64,000 nt of DNA, from assembly GCA_003116975.1 (NCBI GenBank), contig BGKB01000240.1, forward strand, positions 18,375 through 82,374. Direction: 5' to 3'. The position numbers were made by a program, and so were the translations under genes. This DNA comes from Aurantiochytrium sp. KH105. Lineage: Eukaryota > Sar > Bigyra > Thraustochytrida > Thraustochytriidae. Each line of letters begins with the position of its first letter. The first letter of the stretch is position 1. The notes under the pieces are model-generated. The model was not told where the DNA came from and did no database searches. It saw nothing but the letters and a program-made list of their open reading frames with translations. Below, piece by piece: positions 40,607 to 48,885 of the stretch.

Positions 40607-40963
40607 TTGAATGAAAAACGGTTTGACAAACTCTACTGTCTCCATACCTCACATCCCTCGTCGCAGTAGCCTTCTCCTCTCTTTTACATTCTTCTTTGGC
40701 ACCGCCGATGCCTGCGGCCACTTGATTGGATCGATCTCGGGGAAGAAACAGCTCGGAAAAATAAAAAGAAGAAATCGACCAGAGAAAGAATCCTTCCTGC
40801 GACCAACCAGTCTCAGCTTGCTGCCGCGCGCCACGCTCGCCGCACGAGCAGACGGCGCCGCGCAAGCGCAGGAGATCGGGCAGCGCGAGAGTGTCCCGAC
40901 GTGGCTGACGTGCTTGCTTGCTTGCTTGCTTGTTCGCTTGCTTGCCTGCAGACCTCTCTCGCC

Positions 40964-41271
40964 ATGGGCGCAAACGCCTCGAGCCCACGGTGGACCGACG
41001 ACCCTTGTGGCGAGCAGCTTGACGCCTACATTCGTTGCGCCACAAAGTACGGTGGCAAGGAGCCCGAGGAGTACGAGGAATACTGCGAGAGCGAACGGTC
41101 CCTGTAAGTAATCATTGTCGAAACATCTCTGCCAATAATCCTATCAGCAACACCCCCAAAAAGTACAAACGAACTCACGCGCAAGATCAAAAACACAGAT
41201 ACGTCGACTGCCGCAAGGCCTGGGTCCAACAGCAAAAGCAGGAACGCGAGGCAAACGAAAAGAAAGAATGA
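40964..41271 (+). CDS. Twin-CX9C (CHCH) mitochondrial protein, two exons
   Basis: Exon 1 is 40964-41103 and exon 2 is 41199-41271. The 95-nt intron has a GTAAGT donor and a CACAG acceptor. The join gives 70 residues with two CX9C motifs: C16-x9-C26 and C41-x9-C51. Only this exact splice gives nine residues in the second motif, which supports the model. The protein ends CRKAWVQQQKQEREANEKKE. Twin-CX9C proteins fold in the intermembrane space through the Mia40 relay; size and CRKxW fit COX23/CHCHD7-type assembly factors. The start MGANASSP matches the N-myristoylation pattern (Gly2, Ser6) as in MIC19/CHCHD3, a second possibility. Its TGA stop overlaps the ATG of the next gene by 4 nt (ATGA). 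Confidence 0.8.
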
Positions 41272-43028
41272 GCGCACGCTTCGTCTCTGCCTCTGCACAT
41301 GAAGCGCATCCCGTGGGCGCACTATTGACCTCGAGCTTTGGTCCATTCGGTCGCGACCATCTCATCGTCTCCACAATCACAAACCAGCTCAAAGTCACCA
41401 AGAGCGGCAAGGCCGGCCTTGACGGCCTCTTTCCGCGCAAATCCACGGTTCCTCCCGAACTTCACCTTTTACTGATCGAAATCAATGCCCTCGAGCGCGA
41501 AGCCGGCGATGGGGCGTCTACACTTGGGATCATGGCCGCTGCCGCGCTGCAAGAAATGACAGACCTACATCTCTCAGATGGTGCCTGTGTGCGCCTTGCT
41601 CGCGCTCTTCGTGAGCTTCGCGCAGGCCCCGCGTGGCACTACCTCGTGCATGAGACTGCGCGTCGCAGCAATGCTGTTGCGCCACCGAATGCCACCACCG
41701 GCGTTGCCCAGGTCGCAGCTTCTGCACTTCAAGGACAGTTTCCGCCCCAACAAGAACGTGCTCTCGTCGAAGCGCTGGTCAAGTGGATTGCTGGTGCTGC
41801 CTCCAACTGCGGTGGTCTCGGCGCAGCCGCCTTGAGCGCCGCGTCAACTGCCGATCGCCTCCTCGTGCCTTGCGTCGGCCAACGGGGGCCGCAGGTCCTT
41901 GGTGTCTCTGCCTTCGCTCTCAGTCGCCCACCCATGTATCGCATCGAAGCACAACAAGGTTCTGCACGGACACAAGAGGTGCGCCAGGCACGCTTCATGG
42001 TGTGGCTGTGCGCTCTGGCCGCGATTGAAGCCCGCGACAATGCTGCAGTCTACGTCGACTCGGCAGAAAGCCTTGAACACGCCGTCGCATATTCTGCAGC
42101 TCGCACTGTAGCGAATCTTAAGCTCTTGCATACGCGCGCACAAGTCAACCTCCTTGTGTGCACCAAAGTTCTGCACCAGGTCGCCCTCGATACCTGCGAA
42201 AGGCTTGGTATTCTCGTCGTTCAGTCGGTGAGCGAATCTGAAGCACGAGATCTTTGTGCCCTTGCAGGCACGACCCCAATCGTTGATACAAGCGTGTTTT
42301 CTCTACTGAGCGAGTCCGCGAGTGTCCCGACGACGAGCCCCTTTAGCCGTTTTCTGGGCAGTGCCGCGCGCGCCGCGGAAACGCGCATTGGAGGGTCAAT
42401 TTGTGTGCTGATTGAGGGGATCGAGGCCGGACCCGGATCCTCGGAAATCTCTTGCGGCCAAGTTCTCGTCCACGGTCCAACCCTTGGTCTCGCCAAAGAG
42501 TACGCAGCATCGCTTGCGCGCGCTGCGCGTCTCGTGGCACTGTGGGCCAAGGAATTTGAAGAAAGCATGAAGGATACCAGTCTTAATGCACACCATACTT
42601 TAGGCCACAACTTGGTTGCCGTCGGGGCTGCCTGGGAGTCGGCTCTTGCGAGCGTACTCGCATCTATGTCAACATCAGCATCGCTCGAAAGGAACACCTT
42701 TGAGGCCAACGCAGTCCTCTCCGTACTGCGAGCGGCGGCACGGGCAATTCCACTGGCGCTCGTGCCTCACGACGCTCGTCAAAAGTTGGAAGTCAAGCTC
42801 AGGCGCGCCGAGCTCTCAGACCAAGAGATGTTTACCTGCATTCGCTGGGACGCTGCTGGTCAGTGGGCGCTCAAGGAAACAAGTATTGACAGTCTTGGAA
42901 GAGACAGTGCTGGTCGTCGCGAGCCGCTGGCTCTCAAGATCCGCCAACTTGAACGTCTTGTGAGTTTTTTAGAACAGACTCTGCGCGTGGACGCACTCAT
43001 TCTAGGAGCCAACGTTGCGAAGAAATGA
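41268..43028 (+). CDS. CCT-related chaperonin of the BBS/MKKS type
   Basis: This encodes 586 residues. The N-terminus aligns with group II chaperonins: HPVGALLTSSFGPFGRDHLI (the SLGPxG loop), LKVTKSGKAGLDGL (TxDG region) and AGDGASTLGIMAAAAL (79-94, the GDGTT nucleotide loop; Asp81 kept). The length matches MKKS (BBS6, about 570) better than BBS10 or BBS12. Conservation falls off in the apical and C-terminal domains, and I see no match to the second catalytic Asp region of CCT, so ATPase activity is doubtful. BBS-type chaperonins help assemble the BBSome core, and BBS1 lies 20 kb away. The start is close to the expected domain boundary, so the 4-nt overlap with the CX9C gene looks real. BBS10, BBS12 or a divergent CCT subunit are alternatives. 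Confidence 0.75.
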   Translation: MSARFVSASAHEAHPVGALLTSSFGPFGRDHLIVSTITNQLKVTKSGKAGLDGLFPRKSTVPPELHLLLIEINALEREAGDGASTLGIMAAAALQEMTDLHLSDGACVRLARALRELRAGPAWHYLVHETARRSNAVAPPNATTGVAQVAASALQGQFPPQQERALVEALVKWIAGAASNCGGLGAAALSAASTADRLLVPCVGQRGPQVLGVSAFALSRPPMYRIEAQQGSARTQEVRQARFMVWLCALAAIEARDNAAVYVDSAESLEHAVAYSAARTVANLKLLHTRAQVNLLVCTKVLHQVALDTCERLGILVVQSVSESEARDLCALAGTTPIVDTSVFSLLSESASVPTTSPFSRFLGSAARAAETRIGGSICVLIEGIEAGPGSSEISCGQVLVHGPTLGLAKEYAASLARAARLVALWAKEFEESMKDTSLNAHHTLGHNLVAVGAAWESALASVLASMSTSASLERNTFEANAVLSVLRAAARAIPLALVPHDARQKLEVKLRRAELSDQEMFTCIRWDAAGQWALKETSIDSLGRDSAGRREPLALKIRQLERLVSFLEQTLRVDALILGANVAKK

Positions 43029-43213
43029 ACGAGAATCGATCAAGTTTGACGAAAAACATTCTCACAAAAACCATTCTTTTGTATTTTAAGAGGACCTCGA
43101 CAAGCTTGATCTTGCGAAGTTGTAGCGGCAACAAGAGCAGCATTAGCAGGCTTGGGCATATGTGTATACGCAATTACATTATCCCAGGATCACCGCCTCC
43201 CTGACTTTACTAT

Positions 43214-43241
43214 GTCTTGTCTTGTCTTGTCTTGTCTTGTC
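43214..43241. repeat. (TCTTG)n pentanucleotide repeat
   Basis: Five to six units of TCTTG lie in the short spacer between the convergent chaperonin and ferredoxin genes, followed by degenerate CATCTTG copies. Confidence 0.9.
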
Positions 43242-43312
43242 GCATCTTGCATCTTGCAGCAAGCCCTTGCGTCACTTTCTTTTTTTCTCAGAGAGGACAA
43301 AGACGGACATGA

Positions 43313-44077
43313 TTAGTTAAAGTAGTTATTGGAGCTATCGGGGATTTGGACCTTGAGTAACGAGTCGGCGCGGAGTTTAAGCTGACAGCCAAGACGAGAA
43401 TTGTCGCGTGGCTCATAGGCAATATCAATCATGTCTTGTTCATAGTCGTCAGGCGGGTCCATCTGCGCAAGACTCTCCTCGTCAACGTACACATGGCACG
43501 TGGAGCACATGAGTTGACCCTGGCAGGCGCACTCCATATAGTCTGCAAGCTCGGTACCATGCTCGACGAGCGACTGAAGCGAGTCTCCCTCGCGACCCTC
43601 GATTGTAAAGGTGTATCCATCACGAGGAACGGTGACCTCGACCGACGCCGGTGCGAGAGCGTTGCGCGCCGTGTCGCGCTCGGCAATGTCGTCGACCGCC
43701 TTGACTAGAGCTTGCAAGGAGCTGTCGTCAATGCTCTTGGCCACTTGTTTGAGTGTCCCGTCCGAGGATCCGGCGCCCGAATCCTTGAGCGCCTTGAGGA
43801 CAGCCGTGGCTTGAGCCTCGGAAAGTCCGCGCTCGTTCACCAGATAGTCTGTTGCGGTGCTCTTCGTTGAAGACGCCAGTCCTGCCGTCTTCGTCCATGT
43901 GGCCGCAGCACTCCACCCGTCGCAAGCCCGTGGCTTCGTGGTCGCCCAGGCCCTCGACCGCGCCCTCGTCGCCGTGGGCTGCAGCGGCGTCGCCCTCGCC
44001 AGGGTCGCCAGCCCGGCGGCAGCCGTGCCTCTCCGTGCGCGGGAGACGCGCGCCGACACGCGCGCAGCTGCGATCAT
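43313..44077 (-). CDS. Mitochondrial adrenodoxin-type [2Fe-2S] ferredoxin with extended N-terminus
   Basis: This encodes 254 residues from MIAAARVSARVSRARRG, an Arg/Ala-rich, acid-free presequence typical of matrix import; the open frame upstream is repeat-rich spacer. The ferredoxin domain (about 145-250) has all four cluster Cys: C185-x5-C191-x2-C194-x36-C231, and the family stretches CSTCHVYV and DIAYEPRDNSRLGCQL. Mitochondrial ferredoxins (FDX/Yah1) give electrons to Fe-S cluster assembly and to haem A or P450 steps. Between presequence and ferredoxin lies a helical segment (about 76-135; ERGLSEAQATAVLKALKDSG, DDSSLQALVKAVDDIAE) not found in normal adrenodoxins, which total about 180 residues. 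It shares a divergent promoter with the WW-like gene. Confidence 0.92.
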   Translation of the reverse strand: MIAAARVSARVSRARRGTAAAGLATLARATPLQPTATRARSRAWATTKPRACDGWSAAATWTKTAGLASSTKSTATDYLVNERGLSEAQATAVLKALKDSGAGSSDGTLKQVAKSIDDSSLQALVKAVDDIAERDTARNALAPASVEVTVPRDGYTFTIEGREGDSLQSLVEHGTELADYMECACQGQLMCSTCHVYVDEESLAQMDPPDDYEQDMIDIAYEPRDNSRLGCQLKLRADSLLKVQIPDSSNNYFN

Positions 44078-44415
44078 CGCGGCCCTGCCCTCTGCTGCGC
44101 GGCTGCGCGGCTGCGCGGCCCGGAGCGCTGCTGCACGCGGGTCTGCGCGCGCTCTCTCGCGCGGTCGGGGTCTGCTCCCTTGCCTTGCCTGCGAGGCTCG
44201 ACTTCTCGTGCCTGCCAGGCATCGGCGGGCAGACAGAAAAGAAAGCAAGAAAGCAAGAAGGCGAGAAAGCAGGAAAGAGGCAGGCGAGACGAGAGCAAGC
44301 ACGGGCACAGCAGGCAGAGCGGACGAGCAGAGCAAGAAGCAGAAGAAGCGGAGCAGCGCCCCTGGCCGGCGCGAGGGAGCGGGGAGGGAGCCCGGGACCC
44401 GGGCCTCGGCCGGAG
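44078..44415. promoter_or_regulatory. Divergent promoter, ferredoxin / WW-like gene
   Basis: This is a 338-bp GC-rich spacer between two divergent start codons, with AGAAAGCAAGAAAGCAAGAAGG-type purine repeats at about 44236-44290. Frames run through it from both genes but are repeat-like. Presumed shared promoter; no TATA box is visible. Confidence 0.4.
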
Positions 44416-45342
44416 ATGGCGGGCCGGCGGCGGCAGCAGCCGGACTGGCGCGCGGAGCAGGAGGCCGCGGAGCGCGCCCGGAGAGAGGCGCAGTCCCATC
44501 TCACGGAGAGGGGCGTGGCGTGGGACGAGGCCTCCCGCGACACGCTGCGGCGCGAGCAGGACAAGGACAACACGCTCGAGCTCGTGCGCCAACGCAAGGC
44601 GAAGAAACTCATCTTGGAATCCGCGCAGCAACAGGAAAGACGCCACCTGCAGCAGCAACAACAGCAGCAGAACCAACAACAGCAAGATCACCACCCACAA
44701 GGTCAGCAACACTCCTCCTCCTCGTCCTCGTCCTCGTCCTCGTCTTCTTCCTCTCCCTCCGGCCAAGCGGCCAGCTTCGTCCAGCCCCCTCGCGGGTGGA
44801 CCATCGAAGACATGATCGAGACAAGTGCGAGCCACTCATCGACGACGACTTCGTCCACATCGTCGGCGACCTTGCCTGAAACGAGGATTGCCAAAGTTTT
44901 TCGACATTTGAGTTCTGGATGCGCCATGACGCGACCACCACTCAAAGGCAAGGGACCCGACGCCTCCGAAACACTTGGCATCGTGCTTCCGCGCGGATGG
45001 AAGCTCCTGAAGGACGAGGCCACCGGGCGCTACTATTTCTGGCACGTCCCATCAGGCAAGGTGCAGTTCGATCTAGTTGAAGAGAGCAGCAACCCAGCCG
45101 TTGACAACATAGAATATGTCAAGCAAGAGGCTGGCCACCGAAAGCCAAAGGGACAAGAAGGGCAAGGAGAAGGAGAAGGTGAAGGAGCAGTCTCAGGGCT
45201 TGGACGACCCGAGACAAACTCGAATGTTGTACAGAAACAGGAAGAGCAACTAAAGGCACCAATAGAGGAACAAAAGTTCTCTGGCGTGCAAATGAAGCTT
45301 GGGCTCTCCAAGAAACGAAAAAAGGCAAAATCCGCGTGGTGA
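44416..45342 (+). CDS. WW-like domain protein with poly-Gln and poly-Ser tracts
   Basis: This encodes 308 residues from MAGRRRQQPDW. A charged helical N-terminus (1-75) is followed by Gln-rich (72-98) and Ser-rich (100-113) tracts. A WW-like module spans 191-221: LPRGW with Trp195, GRYYF with Tyr206/Tyr207, His210, and VQFDL where the second signature Trp is Phe218. The tail is Lys/Glu/Gly/Gln-rich and ends with a basic KKRKKAKSAW, a possible nuclear signal. WW domains bind Pro-rich ligands; those with an altered second aromatic often bind weakly or differently. A preceding stretch (PPRGWTIEDMIE, 124-135) may be a second degenerate copy. Role unknown; possibly splicing- or transcription-related by analogy with nuclear WW proteins. 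Confidence 0.68.
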   Translation: MAGRRRQQPDWRAEQEAAERARREAQSHLTERGVAWDEASRDTLRREQDKDNTLELVRQRKAKKLILESAQQQERRHLQQQQQQQNQQQQDHHPQGQQHSSSSSSSSSSSSSSPSGQAASFVQPPRGWTIEDMIETSASHSSTTTSSTSSATLPETRIAKVFRHLSSGCAMTRPPLKGKGPDASETLGIVLPRGWKLLKDEATGRYYFWHVPSGKVQFDLVEESSNPAVDNIEYVKQEAGHRKPKGQEGQGEGEGEGAVSGLGRPETNSNVVQKQEEQLKAPIEEQKFSGVQMKLGLSKKRKKAKSAW

Positions 45343-45407
45343 ATCAGGGAAATTTGGGAATCGGCGGACAGCCGCACAGACTGCGCAGAAACGGTGCTTT
45401 CATTCAA

Positions 45408-45560
45408 TCTGCGCAAAGAATTCGTTGCTTTCAGTCTGCGCAAAGAATTTGTTGCTTTTAGTCTGCGCAAAGGATTTGTTGCTTTCAGTCTGCGCAAAGG
45501 TTTTTCTTGCTTTCAGTCTGCGCAAAGGTTTCGTTGATTTCAGTCTGCGCAAAGCATTTG
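45408..45560. repeat. 27-bp minisatellite
   Basis: The unit TCTGCGCAAAGAATTTGTTG-CTTTCAG is repeated at 45408, 45435, 45462, 45489 (28 bp), 45517 and partly at 45544, with few changes. A degenerate copy (ACTGCGCAGAAACGG) starts near 45380. It begins about 65 bp 3' of the WW-like gene's stop. The unit is a multiple of three, so several frames stay open through it. Confidence 0.93.
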
Positions 45561-46190
45561 CTCCCGTGCACGCATGCTGTCACCCCATACAAACCTGACC
45601 TCTCTTGTTTTTTCTTTCTTTTTGCGGAAGACATGCACCTCGCGTACATGCCAATCAATATCGACAAAAGAGTTTGCTGCCAAGAGAGAGAATGAGAAAA
45701 ACAGCCTTGGTAATTTATTTTAGAGGGTGGAATCACCGACAAGACAAACGTAAAAACTGGCTAACATCTCGAGCTTTAGTGGCGCTGTACTTTACAATAA
45801 GATGAGAAATTGAACGCGAGCAGAACGAGGCGCGCGATGGTGATGAACAGACAAACAGACAGCCAGTCAGACAATTGCAATTCCAAGGTGATGCACTGAC
45901 TGGCCAGAGCGCTAGTAGCAATCGGCCTCACGTCGTCTAGTCTGCATGCGCGAGCTCTTTGTTTTGGAATTCTTTCCGCTGCGGCATAGCTTGCGCTTGC
46001 ACTTGCGAGAGGCTACTCCTCTTGTCGAGATCTTAAAACAAAAGAAAGAAGACGACGGCCTTGTCGCGTTGAGAAGGACAGAATGAGTGTATACTATCGA
46101 AGAGCGTCCGCGCGCGGTCGCCCGGACGTTTCCACTTTGCTTTTCCTTTTCGAGAACTCGTTCAAAATTTGTTCTCGAGCGACCCTCTTT

Positions 46191-46224
<34 letters not shown>

Positions 46225-46274
46225 CGCGCGCGCGTGCATACACGTTTCTTGTTTGTTCCTCGTGGCCCTGCACT
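45561..46274. other. Spacer between the minisatellite and the MGCV gene
   Basis: No gene is supported. A (CT)n run at about 46195-46220 is followed by alternating gtgcgcgcgcgcgtgc near 46221-46236. The latter lies about 40 bp downstream of the small minus-strand gene's stop codon. Confidence 0.45.
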
Positions 46275-46751
46275 TCAGGAAAGAGCCACCATCTCAGAAT
46301 TGGTTGATGGTCGCGAAGAAGAGCTCGTATCTTGCTTTTGAACACGGTCTTTGAATTCGCTTCCGGGAGGAGGGTGCGCAGTCGCCCCGGGACTAAGCAT
46401 ACCGCCAACGCCAGGACCTTCAGCCCCCGTGAGAACGAGACCCGGGGTCTTGGGCATCGGGGGCGGCGTATTCGACGAAGAGCCCGTCGAGGGAGCATGG
46501 CCACGACTTGCGCCAGAAGCTACACCCGTTGGAATGGTTGATGATGATGGCGGTCTCCGCATGCGACTGTCATTGGCTGCACTATGCTGGCGAGAAGAGG
46601 TCGACATCTTGCCTACATCGTACCGGAGCGGCACGAGGGCTGACGCGGGGGCGCTTTGCGATGGCGCCGGCCCATAGAACTTAACGTCGCCAACCTCTGT
46701 CTCGACATTATGTCTTTCCTTGACGTCCTCTGTCGAAGTAACACAACCCAT
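46275..46751 (-). CDS. Small Ser/Pro-rich protein with dual-acylation N-terminus
   Basis: This encodes 158 residues from MGCVTSTEDVKER; an in-frame Met nine codons upstream is less likely. MGCxxS is the classic signal for N-myristoylation at Gly2 with palmitoylation at Cys3, as in Src-family and G-alpha proteins, so plasma-membrane anchoring is likely. The rest is disordered: Ser, Pro, Gly and Thr-rich with TPPPMPKTPG and GPGVGGMLSPG stretches (possible SH3 or proline-directed kinase targets). No domain is recognised. Unknown function. Confidence 0.6.
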   Translation of the reverse strand: MGCVTSTEDVKERHNVETEVGDVKFYGPAPSQSAPASALVPLRYDVGKMSTSSRQHSAANDSRMRRPPSSSTIPTGVASGASRGHAPSTGSSSNTPPPMPKTPGLVLTGAEGPGVGGMLSPGATAHPPPGSEFKDRVQKQDTSSSSRPSTNSEMVALS

Positions 46752-47574
46752 GGCTCTGAAACTAAATAAATCTTGCACAAGCAGAATGTGGAGGAGTCAA
46801 AACAAAGCGAGATCACACGAGAGAATTTGGCCCCACTTCGACTATTAGCAGGAAATAGAGGAGAGCGAGCACCCGGACCGATCGATTGATCGATCGATCG
46901 ATTGTACAAACAGAAAGAACAAAGGAAGGAAAGAAAGAGAGTCAACCGAAACGGCACGAGCAAGAGCCTCACGATCCTTTCACAGAATGATCGAGATGTA
47001 CACGTGTCCTTTGTTTTGTTTGATGCTGTCTTGCACGAAAAATCTCCCGTCCTTGTTATGCCGTAGCGTCTTTCCTCTGTTCAGGGGCCTTGAAAGCGCC
47101 GCGGGCCAACCTCGTTCTGACACGTCTTATCGGTCAGGCCACAACAAGATGTGTGGGCGGACGACACGACGACGGCGACCTCGAGACCACTCACGAGATC
47201 CGGGATAAGAGAAAAAGTTAAGGGTGCTCGCAAAGACACCTCCCTCCGTCTCTCAGACCTCGTTTTTCAGGTCGCTGCCCGCTTCCGCGACCTCGCGCGA
47301 CGAGCGTTGCTCACGTGTTGACGCTTCGACCGACTAAAAATCTAGCAAATCTTCTCCGCTCCACAGAGTGCGCCACAAAGCCGAGAGACGCCTGAGAAAG
47401 GCAGGGAGCGCGCAGAGGCAAAAGCGCAGTCTGCCTCCCCCGCGCGCACGCTGCCCGGCCAGCCCCGTCAGCGCCCGGCGCCGCTCAAGTCGCGGCCGTC
47501 CGCAGGGTGGTGGAGATTTGGCTGCGACCACCCCGCCCTGTAATGATAGCATGAAGAGGCCTATAATAGACCAT
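46752..47574. other. Spacer upstream of the MGCV gene
   Basis: There is a GATC-rich run (cgattgatcgatcgatcgattg) at about 46883-46905 and AGGCCTA at 47557-47563. No gene is supported. Confidence 0.45.
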
Positions 47575-47850
47575 TTTTGATTTTATGCTTGAGACTACGT
47601 TCTACATTTACAAAAAGTTGTAAAGTTTATTTTCTATAATACCAAAATACTACAATTTATTCGAAATAAATATTTTAAGAAAGTTTTACGAAATTCCAAG
47701 GACGTTTACCTCATACAAATTTCGTCGAATACTTATATTATTTTGTAACAAATGTATTTTATAATATATTACGGCTATATTTGCTAATAAAATTGAAATA
47801 CGCAAAAGACTTCAAACCGTACTTTGAAAAATCGAGCCTTATTTACGGAA
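47575..47850. other. AT-rich island
   Basis: About 275 bp of roughly three-quarters A+T in a GC-rich genome, with stretches such as TTTTATAATATATTACGG. No ORF, no long terminal repeats and no tRNA-like fold are visible. The edges are fairly sharp. It could be a decayed mobile element, an organelle-derived insert, or a replication/chromosome-structure element. Confidence 0.6.
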
Positions 47851-48885
47851 TAGGAGGCCTCAAAGAAGTCAAAGTCGCTTTGAAGCCTTTCAAAGCTACG
47901 GATGAATGCTAATCGTGAGGTTGGGAGGCTGAAAAACTGGTTTTTCAAGGCTTCCGAGGAGGATGCGTCAGTCGAACTTTTTGCCCGATTTCTCTGTCAG
48001 CTTAGTTTAGATTGGTCCACGATACGCCTAGCTAGATTGCCGTTTTTGATGCTGGAGACAGTCCGATCGATTATTTACTTCTCTCTTTTAAATTCAGCCT
48101 CCGGCAGAAAGAATGAATCCTCACCCGCGGCTTCTTCAAACGAAACTCTACAGAACGTCCGTCTCTAAGCTGCTCAGCAGCCTGCCACCACTCCAGACGT
48201 TTTCGGCTCCGACAGAGATGCAAGAAAATCCGAGCACGCCACGGGTCAAAGTGACCCAATTCACTCCACCAGCTCCGTGGAGCCAGCGAGAACCGCGCAA
48301 GTCGCTCCACTTCGCGCGCTTGCTGCTCCCATCAGTACGCGCTAGAGAGCCGGAGGCCGCAAGCTTTCTTTCCCAAAGGGTCTGTGTAGGCGACAGACAA
48401 GTTAACCAAACCAACCCATGCTCGTAAGCATAGCGGCAAGGAGAACGAAGCCCGAAACACGAAGAGGCGTGCACGTACGGCAAGCGGAAAAGGTTTGCGC
48501 GCCAATTCTACGGACGCGGCGCAAGAGCTGGAGATCTGGGACGCAAGCAACGCAAACGCTCCGATCTTGCATCGAGGCAAGGAACACCCGTTCCGCGTCA
48601 GGTGCGTGAAGAGATGGTGGCACATAGAATCTAATAAATGAAGAAGTCATTTTCAAGAGGTCCCGAGGTATCATTTGAAAAATGATCTTTCTGATTCACA
48701 TCGCAATCGTGTTGGCGTCTGTTTGACTTGTCGCCAATCTTGACGTGGTAACCACGGTGTCTTCGCAAAAGTAGGCAAAAGAACATTCAAGCATTGAGTG
48801 GTTGGTGTTGCTGTCGTTTACTTTTAATCTAGGTGAAGATGGAGATTACATTGATTTTATAAAAACAAATTACGAAAGCGTAATT
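47851..48885. other. Spacer right of the AT-rich island
   Basis: Ordinary composition with short frames only. Near the island, GGAGGCCTCAAAG and CTTTGAAGCC-like pieces at about 47850-47890 form a weak inverted repeat. No gene is supported. Confidence 0.45.

Larger units (their letters stand above)
37696..40963. other. Long spacer between divergent SulP and twin-CX9C genes
   Basis: 37696-39130 is GC-rich, with (GCAA)n at about 38694-38727, GCCTGC repeats near 38275-38310 and repeated cgcggagacgcggag units at 38845-38885. An AGC run meets CTG repeats at about 39208-39250 and could fold as a hairpin. 39300-40600 is closer to balanced composition with only short frames. A 34-bp near-perfect tandem repeat lies at 40539-40606. 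A (CTTG)n run at about 40910-40945 ending CCTGCAG (40951) looks like a polypyrimidine/acceptor for a 5' UTR intron of the CX9C gene. No gene is supported in these 3.3 kb. Confidence 0.5.

Noticed and set aside
43728-44612. 294-codon minus-strand frame between ferredoxin and the WW-like gene
   Set aside because: Different frame from the ferredoxin Cys motifs; repeat-like upstream part.
45408-45560. CRISPR array
   Set aside because: The repeats are directly adjacent without spacers, so this is a minisatellite in a eukaryotic genome.
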